Positions 10,400 to 21,956 of a stretch of DNA of 64,000 nucleotides are shown one piece after another (the first letter of the stretch is position 1; each line of letters starts with the position of its first letter). The notes below the pieces were generated by a model, which saw nothing but the letters and a program-made list of their open reading frames with translations, ran no database searches and was not told the origin of the DNA. Source of the DNA: Mixophyes australis. Its lineage: Eukaryota > Chordata > Amphibia > Anura > Limnodynastidae. A program made the position numbers and the translations under genes. The DNA is taken from NCBI GenBank assembly GCA_036250195.1, contig JAVHZZ010000004.1:166916369-166980368 (forward strand), in the 5' to 3' direction.

Positions 10400-12481
10400 C
10401 ACATACACAAACACAGTGACGTGCAGTCACATTAGGTCAGCCACAATACTACCCTGTAAAACACATTTTGTAAATTTGCTTACTTAAACCAATTATGCAA
10501 AACATAACACAAAATTAACTTAACATAATAGGCCCAAGCCTTTATTCTTAATCACTGTTTAGCTAAATATTCAGGATGAGCAAATCCTTCTGCCTTAGCA
10601 TACACATTCCCCATACCTCATCAATTAGTTTGGCGTTATCACCTAGTTCCGGAGCAGGACTGCGGTTGTTTGGGCAGGCTATACAATCACTTAATTTGTC
10701 ATCCCACCACGCCATTTAAATTGCACATAGCACATATTCTTCATTGGTGTTTTGAATAGGTGAGGTGCCACAATTCTGTCAACCTTTGAAGCACTTTTCA
10801 AAACATTTTGATTTCAATGGCACCGATGATATAAACTGCCAACATTACTGTGCTAGCATAGGTAGCATCTATTTTGTTTGGAATGTTTGGTAGTGAGATG
10901 TTCTTCCTTCTTTTCTACATCAGACAAAGGTGAGAGAACATCTTGCAATTTGACACCTTTTACCACTTTCACATGTCTTACCATTGTGCATTCTATATCT
11001 GTGCACTTAATATATATGTGTTCATAGAACATGTATAGTTGCAGAAGTCCAATAGTCAAACAAAGAATATAACATTTAGGAGTCTGTAAACCTAACAAAT
11101 AGGGATGTTGAAAGGTTCTCAAAAGATCTGTGGCCTTGCTCTTACCATACATATGCACATGTTATAAAGCTACAAGTGACAAAAATTAACAAACATTTTT
11201 ATTAAAGATGTTACATATGTTACATCATTTTGCTTCAGATTGGAGTTGCCATATAAGTCTGGTAAAATGGATAAGTACTAAATAAAATGCTGCATGTGGT
11301 TTAAAGGCACATGTGCAGTTCACCAGTTAATCCTATTTTAAATAAGTGAATTGAACAGCAAAAGTAGACAGCACATAATTTTTTTCACCTTTGTTTTATT
11401 TTTGAGAGGTGAACACAAGAGAGACAGATTCTCTCATGAACTGGATAATATGAACCAGGAAATCATAATTATGACATAATAAAATATACATGATGCGGAG
11501 GTCCAAAATGCTGATCCTTTCCTTCTACTACATTGGATTAAAGCTTGCAGTGTCTTGCACCCAGTGGGAGTGCAGATTTGCTCTCTATTATTTCATTGCT
11601 GATGTGGTGGATCGTAGCAATTTGTCTTGTTGCTTCTATTGTAAGACAACTGTAGACCAAGAAAGGGTGATGATTCCTCCAAAGGGGAAAATTCAATTCC
11701 TCGTGATGTGCCCAAGGGTGCCTCCGAAATGGCCGTGAGGGCACTGCATGGCGATAAATCTTCACTGATTTGTCTCTGTACCCCTTAGAGGTGTGCACGA
11801 AAATCAGCAATATTTGGGTACTGCAGCACCTGTAAATGAGTGCAGCCAAACTTATTTGTCTATGTCTCAAATAAAATGTGAGTGTTTTGAACCTACTTGG
11901 CGTGTACCCATTTCTTTCTGACATGTAGTTGACTAAGGCAGCAACATATGTGGGGGTAACCAAATACAAAAGGAGCACATTTACATGCTAAAAATGGATT
12001 GAGTCCCTGTTCCATTTCATTGCCATTCACTGGAGTTGAATGGAATGGGTATGGTTAATGCAATGCGATCTGCCCCTTTGCTTTGGGCACCAAATGACCT
12101 AATATAATTTTATCAATCAGTAAACTCGATTAATTACTATGCTGATTTTCTTGCTGCAAAGTATAAGACTTCATTCAACCATTTTGAAAAAAAAAATAAT
12201 CGAAATGCACTGTTATGTATTGCACAGGATTGTTATAGAAAAGCTGTCACTTTGGATAAGTAATGTTTTGTTATAGTGGCTTGTGTTCTATACATGTATT
12301 AAAAAAGTAATTGAGATGCATGAAGCCCCAGAAATCATTGGCCCAAATCGATGAATTGCAATTCCCCTGTCCCAGTCTTGTAAAATCGAGTGTGTGGTAG
12401 AAAAGAAAATGCCCCCTTCAGCGAGGCAAGAAACAACCATTAAAATGCAAGCACTCCATCCCTTTATCTCATCTTAATATG
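10400..12481. other. AT-rich non-coding DNA
   Basis: No recognisable gene. Reading frames of 80-146 codons near 11490-11978 have no family motif and lie on overlapping strands, so they are chance frames. No tandem or inverted repeat of note. Confidence 0.65.
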
Positions 12482-12659
12482 CTCACTGTCACAGTTTGGA
12501 GGTCTAGGAATGACCGAAGTGTTTGCCGTTTTAGCACCACCCCCTTCTGAGGCGTGGAGTCTAACGGAGAGGGAGGTTTTCACCATGGACTCCAGCAAAG
12601 CAGGTCACGGTCTTCTTAGAGGGTAACGGCCGAAACCAGAAGGAGAGCCAAGAGTACAA

Positions 12660-13030
12660 AGGAACACAGCAGATAAGATGTTCTAGCAGTGGCTATAGAA
12701 GTAGACCTGTAAAGCTGGAAGCAGAAATGAGTCGGGAACACAGTGGATAAGAGGTTCTGCAGCAGAGATTACTGAGGAGATCCTGTGGTGCTGGGCAGCG
12801 CCTAAGAGTCAGGAACATAGTGGTTAAGAGGTTCTGCAGCAGTAGTTATTGAGGAGATCCTGTGGAGCTGGACAGCGCCTATGAGTCAGGAACAAAGTGA
12901 ATAAGAGGTTCAGCAGCAGTAGCTACTGAGGAGATACTGTGGAGCTGGACAGTGCCTATGAGTCAGGAACACAGCAAATAAGAGGTTCTGCAGCAGTAAT
13001 TCCTGAGGACATTCTGTTGAGCTGGAAGCA
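12660..13030 (+). repeat. 77-bp tandem array (about 5 copies)
   Basis: Unit of 77 bp beginning AGGAACA(C/T)AGTGGATAAGAG, then GTTCTGCAGCAGTAG and GCTGGACAGCGCCTATGAGTC. The central three copies are most alike; the outer copies are more diverged. Confidence 0.9.
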
Positions 13031-13217
13031 GGACAGGCAACAAAGCACTGGAGTCTGAACATCAAGGAAACAGGAGGAACAGGAGCCAGACCTAGACACG
13101 TCTAACCAGGAGTAGAAACCTGAAGATCTGGCACACAACAAATGCAGGAGGTTTCTCTCATAGTGGATCAACCAGCTGATAGGTGTCTGCACCAGAAGGA
13201 ATAGAAATGCCAGGTCT

Positions 13218-13246
13218 GCGCATGCGCAGAACCCAGCAAGATGGCG
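13218..13246. promoter_or_regulatory. NRF1- and YY1-like motifs in the TGTCAC element
   Basis: GCGCATGCGC at 13218-13227 is a palindromic match to the NRF1 consensus, and CAAGATGGCG at 13237-13246 matches the YY1 core. A GATGGCG word occurs at the corresponding place in the copy at 40606-41246 and CATGCGCAG in the copy at 21957-23560. Together they look like a promoter segment near the right end of the family. Confidence 0.5.
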
Positions 13247-13344
13247 AACGAAGGAGACTGCGGCGTTCGTCCGGGGAAGAAGAATTGGGGAGTGAGGTAA
13301 GTAACACGCCCGTCTGATCAGCAGGTCTGAGCAGTGACACTCTC

Positions 13345-15009
13345 TGCTCAAAATGAAATCTCAAACCCAGACATAGCTAACACTTAGCAAGTAATACCCG
13401 TGCTCCACCAAACTCCTCCCACGCTACCATTTTGCCCCCCAAACCCATGATATTGGACTAGGCGCACCTGTACAAATCTTGCCAAATGACATCACCAAAG
13501 AAGTTCTTGCACTGCCCCTCAGCAGTTTTGCTATGTGTTCAATTTAATGTATCGGGAAAGGGGGGGGGGGAGTTGCATTTGTAGTTTGATATCTGATATA
13601 TCATTATTTATTTAATATGGACCACAGATTTCATAGCCTGATAGTCATCTTAAAGATATAACAAACTTAATTACAATAAATATAATGACAGTAATGACAG
13701 ATACAGACACTAACAGTGTCATGAATACAATTGAGCATAATAACGACTCCAGGTATAGTCATGAGCTAGCAATGATAACATAAGGATTCAGCTTAAGATA
13801 GAACAACATGGACGTATAACGGAGACAAATATAACACATATGGAGGAGAGGACTCTGACCATGAGAGCTTATATTATAGAGATAAAATACAATATAATGC
13901 TACAGTAAACAAGGTATAACATTTTGGATCATCCTTTGTGGATTATTTCCACATATTTGGGGAATGCCTACTGTGGTTTTTGGTTACAACTCCAATGGTA
14001 GCTATGAAAATGCGTCCAGACAATACACTTGAAGATTGGCAGGAAAGAGTTTCAATGGCAAATTTTGATAATTCTGGTACCTTGTCAAGCTTCTTCTGCC
14101 AATAGTCTGGTGGAAGTATTACAGAGCAGTTCAGATATGTTTCTCTCCAAAAGAAGCAGAATTGGGTAGCTCTTTATGTTCTCTTTTTCTTTGGACCCAT
14201 CGTGCATCTCAGATTACAAAATCGTGACTAGATTTAAGATGAAGAGCATAGGTTTACAGAAAATAATGGGAGAAGAGGACAGGTGTTAGTATCTAGGTGA
14301 AAAATAGACAATTTTACTCAATTGAAAGCAGTGGTATTAAAGTGATAGTAGTTTGACATTTGGTGTGCTATTCGTTTCTTTGTTTTTAAACCATTTTTTT
14401 ATTAGCGGCATAAAACAATTACAAATACAACCAGGAAACATGTGAAGATGAATGATGAATGCAATCAAAGTGCAATATGTTTTAATACAACAAACAGAAA
14501 TAAATGTGATTTAATAAAAATAATTAAAATAAAATCTTAATGCCTGGATTTTATTTTAATCAAGGGGATTATTTTTAAAAAAAAAAAGAAGGGAGAGGGG
14601 AGGAGTTACATCTCAGAAAGCAAGATGGTGTATCAGACCTTGGTGGGCATAGCCAGGAACTCAGCTAGTTTTATTTTTGGTCCTTCAAACATTAGAAAAA
14701 AATTTGCTTTTAATCTTGACGGGTGGGATGTCTGAGCAGTCACATTTCCCATCTTCAATCTACTATTTCTCTCTTTTGTATAGATTTCTATCTGTCACTG
14801 CCTTTCTATATTCCATTAATTTTTATCTATTTTTATTTCCTCTCTTTCATCTTTCTCTTTGGCATCATCATTATTTATTTGTTAGGAGTCACTGCGCCAT
14901 ATAGTCAACCATGCAAAATACAAATCACAAATATATACAAGTATATAGGAGGCTGATAAAGGAGGTGCAGACATAAGATAGAGGGTAGAGAGCACACTGC
15001 TTGTGAGAG
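13345..15009. other. Non-coding, nothing firmly recognised
   Basis: Contains a G11 run near 13560 and AT-rich DNA. The T run at about 14393 followed by TATTAGCGGCATAAAACAAT resembles the poly(T)-side end of a minus-strand LINE, but I could not confirm it. Frames at 14677-14956 lack any motif. Confidence 0.55.
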
Positions 15010-15831
15010 GTTAGAGTTTTACATTATGCTCACACAAGTCACTGCAAAAACTTTAATTAATTCACTCATTAACTCCCGCATTGACTATTGCAATTTCCAC
15101 CTTACTGGTCTTTCTCTAAACAGACTCTCACCCCTACAACCTATTTTGATTGCAGTAACTAGACTAATTTTCTTCGCTAAATATTCTTCTATTGTTACTC
15201 TGTTCTGCCAGTTCCTTTGGTTACCTGTATTTTACTGAATCCAGTATCAAATACTTTTACTAACAAATAAGGCCATAAACAAACTTCACCAATATATATC
15301 TCTTCACTTGTTTCAAAATATCACCCAACTCAAAATTTCCACTCTGCACATAATCTGTGCCTCTCATACACACTCATTAACTGCTCCCGTTCACGGTTCC
15401 AGAACTTTTTTTAGGCTGCCTGTACTCTATTGAATGCCCTCCCTCGCGCAACAAGACTTAACTCTAGCCTCCAAATTTACCGCTTTACCTCCTTGTGTTA
15501 CTACGCGATTACCATCCCGCTACACAGTTCACGCATAACTTACATGTATTCTCTTTCTATACTCAAACAACCCTCTGGATCAAAACCAAAATTGCTCTGT
15601 AACTGGATTACATGGCCCCAAAAAGCACTTTTTCCTTTTGCAATCTGGCTGGACCAATACACAATATTTGGGACTTAACCTTGTGTATGAAACTCCTCTT
15701 GTATTATAGATTGACAGCTTGTGAGCAGGGCCCTCTTACCTCTGTCTGTTAATTCCTAGTTTCGATGTATTGCTGTGTTTGTTTCTAATTTTAAAGCACT
15801 ACAAATTATGTCGGTGCTAAATATATAAATG

Positions 15832-15872
<41 letters not shown>
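15010..15872 (+). mobile_element. L2/CR1-type LINE 3' end, decayed
   Basis: Broken plus-strand translation gives RIDYCNFHLTGL near 15080, TRLIFF, FCQFLWLPVFY near 15210 and KAINKLHQYISLHL near 15275. This is the C-terminal RT region ('...DYCN...GLP', 'LHWLPV', 'KA.NGLAPxYL') of L2/CR1/Rex-type non-LTR retrotransposons. The 3' end, GTCGGTGCTAAATATATAAATG followed by an (ATA)n tract at about 15829-15872, is the usual tail and is shared with the SINEs here. Stops and frameshifts show it is dead; the 5' part is missing. Confidence 0.75.
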
Positions 15873-15873
<1 letters not shown>

Positions 15874-17197
15874 TACAACTTGTATCTACCCAGTGGTTAG
15901 ACATAGAATATGGACTATATTTAAACAGAATATAACCTCTACTAAAGAAGAGCCCACTGAGTGTGACTTTCCCTATTCCTTTGTAAGTGCTTAATTTCAT
16001 ACTCACATACATCATTTGTTAACATTCATTTAATGTAAATGATTTGTGTTATAAATTAAAAAATGGGTCTTAAAGTTTTCTCCCAGGCCTTGTGCTAAAA
16101 GAGGTTGAGAACATCTGGCCTAAAGCCATTTAGCATAAAGAGACATATAGTAAATTTTAAAATAGAATAGATCAAAGAATTGTAATAGACTCACCAGAGA
16201 AAACAATGAAGATCCCATTCTAGAGCTATACAATGTTGTGCTTAGCTTCTGAAACTCATAACTAAGAAGCAGCTTCTGTGATGAGAATACCTGTTGGCTG
16301 GGAATAAAAGTAAAACCCACAGATAGTGTCACAGAGGTCACTGGGGAGCTTTTCAAATGGTAATGTTATTAGGCCAGACACAACACAGGTCATATTTGAT
16401 CGCTCATCCTAGAAATTAAGGGATTTTCATTGAGTGCCAACCTGCTGAGCCATCCCAGGAACCCTCTCACAATTTCAGTGTTATTTTTAATATGAATAAT
16501 GTACAAATGCAATTTTAGTTTGTAATTGTACTTTTTATAAATTACATTCACTTTTTAAACACATGAAAATAGAATGTTATCATCTTATTACATCCATCTA
16601 TCACTTATGGAAGGCAAAATACAACATATTTCTTATTAGGTTTAATATTTGCTATAGATGTTCAGCAAAAGTTATGGAGATAGGATGTTCATTATGGAGA
16701 ACTTTACTTCTCTATATGTGTGCACTTATTAATAGTGAGTGAAAGCTAGGAGCGTTGCTCTGCCAAAGTATATTGGGTTATCATCTATTGACTTCAAAAA
16801 GATACTGCTCCTAGATGAACTGGGTTAAAAAATGGAAAAATGTTGCAAATTAAATGACATTGAAAAATACACATATACGCCTTTTTTTATGTAATGTCTT
16901 ATACAGGATAATAATAGAAGGCAAGAATATTCATGTAATCCAAAATACTAGGAGTTTACATTACTGATAGCTGCCTATACAAATAATTGTCAAGCTGACC
17001 CATGTTTTGCAACCTCCAACTGTTGATTAATAAAAAAATATATTTAAAACTTCTATCTTTGTGTGCAATATACTTAAAGCAATTATTGTCCTCATGCAGA
17101 ATTATCCTGTTATATTGTTGCCTTATATAAAAAATGAAATGTAATAGTTCTCAAGCGGTTAGCAGTCAATGTCCTCACTGCTAAATAGGGAATAAAT
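15873..17197. other. AT-rich non-coding DNA
   Basis: No gene recognised. GGTTGAGAACATCTGGCCTA near 16108 may be the end of an old MITE. The rest is plain AT-rich sequence. Confidence 0.6.
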
Positions 17198-17480
17198 CAT
17201 CATCACCATTTATTTATATAGCGTCACTAATTCCGCAGCGCTGTACAGAGAACTCACTCACATCATTCCCTGCCCCATTGGAGCTTACAGTCTAAATTCC
17301 CTAACACACACACACACACACACAGACAGACAGACAGGGTCAATTTGTTAGCAGTCAATTAACCTACCTGTATGTTTTTGGAGTGTGGGAGGAAACCGGA
17401 GCACCCGGAGGAAAGCCACGCAAACATGGGGAGAACATACAAACTCCTAACAGATAAGGCCATGGTCGGGAATTGAACTC
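17198..17480 (-). mobile_element. tRNA-derived SINE with L2-like tail, copy 1
   Basis: Read on the minus strand: a tRNA-like promoter end, a conserved centre (plus-strand GGAGGAAACCGGAGCACCC), a (CA)n/(CAGA)n interior, and a tail complementary to CATTTATTTATATAGCG that matches the LINE tail at 15790-15830. This organisation and the widely conserved centre fit the vertebrate V-SINE group. The tRNA-like end is truncated at about 17480. Confidence 0.8.
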
Positions 17481-17485
17481 ATGAC

Positions 17486-18038
17486 TATAATAGAAATCTA
17501 AGTTTATAAGGCTAATTTTGTATAGTGGCTTATCACATTGATAGAAAATCAATTATCACTGCAATTTATGAAGAAAATATTGGCTATAGTGGCCGGGAGC
17601 CATAAGGTGTCCCTTACTACTTTACCTGGCCAGTTTCTCAGGATATGAGCAGTGGAACCGAAAACCCGGACTTGGGCTATCACTTGTAGCAACATTTTTA
17701 GAAAGGAATTTTTTTTAATGAAATTCTCCTGATTTCGCTATCCTGAGGCTTCCCCATGCTTTACATATGGAAGCTATCACTGGAAAAAGACAGTGAATGT
17801 TATCACCGATGGAAGTTACCTCCGGCATTGCAGTGCTGTCGCTGATGTTAACGCCTTAATAGATAGAATGAAACCATATGTCTGGCGAAAGCCCACCTTT
17901 TTGCCGGACCTAGGACTTTTCTCATTTTGATAAATCCCTATTATTCTCTGTTCCTTTTGCTTTTCCATTTGTTTCATTGGATTGGATTGATTCCCCTTGC
18001 TAGCCTCTAGTCATAAGAGTGTGGTTGGTGTGAGCCAC
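17486..18038. other. Non-coding, nothing recognised
   Basis: Mixed-composition DNA; no repeat or gene found. Confidence 0.6.
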
Positions 18039-18053
18039 AGTAGAACAAGTTTT

Positions 18054-18960
18054 TTTTTTTTATAATTTTTTATTTTCAGTGGTCAATCAAGAAAATACAG
18101 ACAGCAAAACGATAACACTGTGTAGCATGCACAGTAAAATCACAACAGTTATTGTGGTGTATCGCATATTAGGAAACCTTTAGACAAAAATGACCGGTTT
18201 TTACATTTTTAAAGAGCAATATAAAATGGGTGTAGGAACAAAATGGATTGTGGGGGAGGGGTGAGGGGGGTAGGACCACAAAGATAAGCACTGTAAGTAT
18301 TTAGAGGATAACTAGGGTGTGTTGAGCCTATAGCAGAGGGGGAGATATGTGTCGGGAAGAGTTAGGGTCATCGCACATGGGTCAGGTCGGAGGACGTGGA
18401 GCGTTGAGGGGGGAAGGTGTGTTCCACGGCTAGCCATGGAGCCCAGACTTGACTGAAGACGTGGCCTCTATCGTGGAGGTAGTACGTAATCTCCTCCATA
18501 TCGGCCACGTGCCAAATCTGCCTCTTGAGAGCCAAAAGGGATGGAGGTGAGGTCTTTTTCCAATTAAGGGCTATGAGTGATTTGGCTGCTGTCAGGATGT
18601 GGGCAGTTAATTTCTTGGAGAATTTGTCCAGGTCTTGGGGAGTGTAACATAAAAGAAATATCCAGGGATCTTTCGGGATAGGAGCTTCAAAAAGGGTATT
18701 TAGGAAACTATGGACTGAGTCCCAGAAGGTGGTGATAATCGGGCAAGACCACCAAATATGAAACATCGTACCCCTTTGGCCACAGTCCCGCCAACAGCAG
18801 GGCGAGGAAGAGGGAAACATTCTATGGAGTCTTGTGGGAGTGTAATACCAACGGTAATAAATTTTGTAAGAGGTTTCCTTGAGTTTAGTTGATATGGAGC
18901 ATTTAGCTATCCCCAGTCTCATGTCCTCCCAAGCCTCTTCATCCGGGGGAGGACCAAGGT
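18054..18960 (-). mobile_element. 5'-truncated L1-type LINE insertion
   Basis: A minus-strand LINE 3' end: a T run (the poly(A) tail seen from the plus strand) at 18051-18062, a 3' UTR, then the end of ORF2. It is bounded by a perfect 15-bp direct repeat AGTAGAACAAGTTTT at 18039-18053 and 18961-18975, the target-site duplication. Size is about 0.9 kb. Intact duplication and an unbroken coding part suggest a recent insertion. Confidence 0.9.
18368..18960 (-). pseudogene. L1 ORF2 C-terminal fragment
   Basis: About 195 codons remain open from the truncation point to the stop at 18368. The signature is the ORF2 C-terminal zinc-knuckle-like and following region: CCWRDCGQRGTMFHIWWSCP, then TTFWDSVHSFL, the pattern C-x3-C-x7-H-x4-C of vertebrate L1/Tx1-type ORF2 proteins. 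Reverse transcriptase and endonuclease domains are missing because of 5' truncation, so the fragment cannot mobilise itself. The frame is free of stops. The apparent start codon lies in the flanking duplication and is accidental. Confidence 0.85.
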
Positions 18961-18975
18961 AGTAGAACAAGTTTT

Positions 18976-20764
18976 AACTGCAGATACCACTTTTCTTTCA
19001 ATAGATAACAACTTTTTATAGGCTTTATGTCATCCCTAACTGCATGTATTAAATTAGACAAAAATGCTATCTTGGCTCTAGCTATGACAAAAAAATAAAA
19101 GCCACAATAAAAATGTGAAATATATGTAATATATTTTATTTTACATGATTTAGTACTCGTAATGTAGAATAAAGCCTTCTGTCCATAGAAACATTTCTAT
19201 ACAATGATGTGTAATATGTTTATTTGCTACAGAAAGGTTTCCCTTCAGTCACAAGATCTATGATCTTTAGCAAATTACAGTATTTTTTGCATTAGCCTCA
19301 AATCAAATATGCTCACAGACTGACTTAAACATGGGCCATATGTGAATTTAAATAATGTGTTTGTCCTTCTCAATTCGAAGATTAAATGTGTAATTTAATG
19401 AGCCCTAAAATATCACAGACATCCCTATAAATATTGATCAAACTAAATTGTCCATGGCTAATTGACATAAGAATGTGAAATCCCTTTAATAGCTAGTTAG
19501 AAAGATAGCTTTACAAGTATATTCTCCATACATATGGCATCCATATTTGGAAAACATAAAAAATTGGTATGCAGAAAAAAAAGTAATTCTCTAAAATAGA
19601 TTGTATATGAGAGGTTTCACGGTAAGATTCCCATGGTATATATGTGAGAAGAGTGCCTTCATTGCTTACCAAATAGACTGTTTCAAAATATTGATAACCT
19701 AAGCCATTAGCTCTAGATTCCATTGATTAAATTACTTTAAAGGACATTTGTATGTGTAGCTTTTAACTCCACAGGAGGTGGCATTTGGTCCCAAGCATGA
19801 GTAAATAGACCTTTGGTGTTGAGGTTACGTATGTGACAGCAGCATACGGGATGAAATATTAGGTCAATTTACATATTTAGTAAACAGTTACAAATGAGTT
19901 TTATAAAATATATGAGGCTTTTTCTTTTTTTCAGAGATTACATTATTGTTTAATATTGTACTTTAAAGACCATGGAAGTAATGTTTGTTTGTCCACCAAT
20001 GAGAATTTATAGAAATACTTACTGTTAAAATTAAAATGCAAAACATCCTGTCTGCTATTTTTATGGTTATTTTATACTCACAGAGGTGCGAATAAAATTG
20101 AGCTGAGATTTGTCTACCGTAATAACCAGTAGTGTGCACACATCACTCGGGGCTCCTATGGGACCTCACTTAATAGTACTTTTTAACTTAGATATATAGT
20201 TAAATCATCTGCTCATATTTATCTATCTATTTACTTTTATTTAGATTTTTGCATACCAGGGAATGCAACACTGCTAAAGCCAAGTACAATCAATTATTTT
20301 TGGGATGTGTGACAGTTACTGAATCTCATTCACAGGATGCAGGTAGGCAAATTGCACCCCATGTATCTGATGACATGAGCAGCAAGTCCACTCCTAAACA
20401 GTACACAACATGATTCAACTTCGCAACTTAGTGCCCACCACTTGTTTCCCTTCTCCTCCTACTCTACAGCCTCAGTTCTGCCCATGAGAACAGTAAGGGC
20501 AGAACTAATTGGCAGGACTGGGATAAAAAAAAATAAGGCAAGAAGTTCACTCTTCAAATTTTTTGACCCAGCAAAATTCAACATAAATCAAAAGTAGTGA
20601 TTGGTGCTCTAAATGCATCAACGGCCCATAACTAAGGAGATTGCTTAACCCAGGAGGTAATAAACAGAGAAACATCAGACTTTTTGATCTAAACACTTAA
20701 AAGCAGGAGATTTTTTGTAAAATAATTTTTAAAACTGTTTGCTTATGGTAAAATGGCATAGAGT
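18976..20764. other. AT-rich non-coding DNA
   Basis: No repeat or gene recognised; homopolymer A and T runs only. Confidence 0.65.
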
Positions 20765-20771
20765 AAGTCAT

Positions 20772-21141
20772 CATCATCATCATTTATTTATATAGCGCCA
20801 CTAATTCCGCAGCGCTGTACAGAGAACTCATTCACATCAATCCCTGCCCCATTGGAGCTTACAGTCTAAATTCCCTAATATAGACACACACTCACACACA
20901 TAGACATAGACATATACATACAGACAGAGAGGTAGAGACTAGGGTCAAATTTTGATTGAAGCCAATTAACCTATCAGTATGTTTTTGGAGTGTGGGAGGA
21001 AACCAGAGCACCCGGAGGAAACCCACGCAAACACAGGGAGAACATACAAACTCCACACAGATAAGGCCATGGTCGGGAATTGAACTCATGACCCCAGTGC
21101 TGCGAAGCACAAGTGCTAACCACTAGGCCACTGTGCTGCCC
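20772..21141 (-). mobile_element. tRNA-derived SINE, copy 2 (most complete)
   Basis: The most complete copy. On the minus strand it starts GGGCAGCACAGTGGCC, with an A-box-like AGTGGCCTAGTGG and a B-box-like GAGTTCAATTCCC (as on Pol III tRNA promoters), the conserved GTTTGTATGTTCTCCC centre, and a (TGA)n tail. AAGTCAT at 20765-20771 and 21142-21148 is the target-site duplication. The tail matches the L2-like LINE at 15010-15872, the likely source of its retrotransposition machinery. Confidence 0.88.
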
Positions 21142-21148
21142 AAGTCAT

Positions 21149-21772
21149 AAATATAGAGGTATATTTATAAAACTTTAAATTCTCTTATCTACAAATTAAA
21201 TGCCTGTTTAATTTGTCATAGTAGTTTCATATTGTTTTCCACACTGAAGTTAATTTAAAAATTGCTTTTATTCATTTAATTTGAGTCGCCATTTTGCAAT
21301 AAAGTTAGACGGAATCACCTTAAAATGCTATAGCAGTTCAAAGAACATTTATTTTTGTTCACAATTGTGAAGTTCTTACTTGTCAATCTGACTCAGAGAT
21401 TCATTTTAAAACCAAAATAAAACATAAAACTGCAGATTTTATATTTTTTTTAGGTTTTAGAAACATTTTAGTCAGAACAGTTTTTTTGCACTTCAGTGTT
21501 GTAATTATTCACATCTCTCCTTAATAAATATGTGCTAAACAATTGAGTACTTCACAGTAACAAAATACATTGGAATTACTGCATGAGAAATACAGCCTTT
21601 GATAAATGAAACCCTTATACATGATTATGCAGACAGCAAAATGAAGACAAACATTCCTTAAGAATGTTGATATACATTATGCGAATTATGATAACCAAGA
21701 TGCCACGTCTTTACTTTTTAAATAAATACTTTGGTTTTGCTTATCTACATTGGATGGTAAAGTAAACACTTT
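21149..21772. other. AT-rich non-coding DNA
   Basis: Nothing recognised beyond A/T runs. Confidence 0.65.
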
Positions 21773-21951
21773 GGGCCTGATTCATCAAGGCACGTATACT
21801 GAGCACAATGTGCGTTTGATTTAAAACGCACATAAATCCGATCTGCGCACTCCTGAATTCATCAAGGAACAGACGTCAAGATACGTGCGCTGATGAATTC
21901 GGGTGTAGGTCTGCTGTGCTCTACTACAGACAAGGCACTGCAGGTTACAGC
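21773..21951. mobile_element. Harbinger-like MITE, left part
   Basis: Begins GGGCCTGATTCATCAAGG, the same terminal type as the element at 44952-45284. TGCTCTACTACAGACAAGGC near 21917 reappears inverted near 23613 (TAGTAGAGCACAGTAG), so the element continues after the 1.6-kb insertion at 21957-23560. The expected right end is not found; the right side is lost or replaced by hAT sequence. Confidence 0.6.
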
Positions 21952-21956
21952 CTATA

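Larger units (their letters stand above)
12487..13339. mobile_element. TGTCAC-ended element, copy I
   Basis: The 853-bp element begins TGTCACAG and ends AGTGACA. The flanks CTCAC (12482-12486) and CTCTC (13340-13344) fit a 5-bp duplication with one difference. It shares an internal block GCGTGGAGTCTAACGGAG...GAGGGAGGTTTTCACCA with the copy at 40606-41246 (GCGCGGAGTTTAACAGTG...), and AGCAGGTCTG near the right end. It contains a 77-bp tandem array. TG...CA ends plus 5-bp duplication suit an integrase-inserted element such as a solo LTR, or a Ginger-like DNA element. No coding capacity. Confidence 0.7.

Noticed and set aside
11490..11978. Opposed frames of 82 and 146 codons
   Set aside because: Overlapping on opposite strands with no similarity I recognise; chance frames in moderately AT-rich DNA.
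21090..21141. Possible tRNA gene (A- and B-box-like sequence)
   Set aside because: It is the promoter end of a SINE; the sequence cannot form a complete tRNA cloverleaf and repeats elsewhere in the window.
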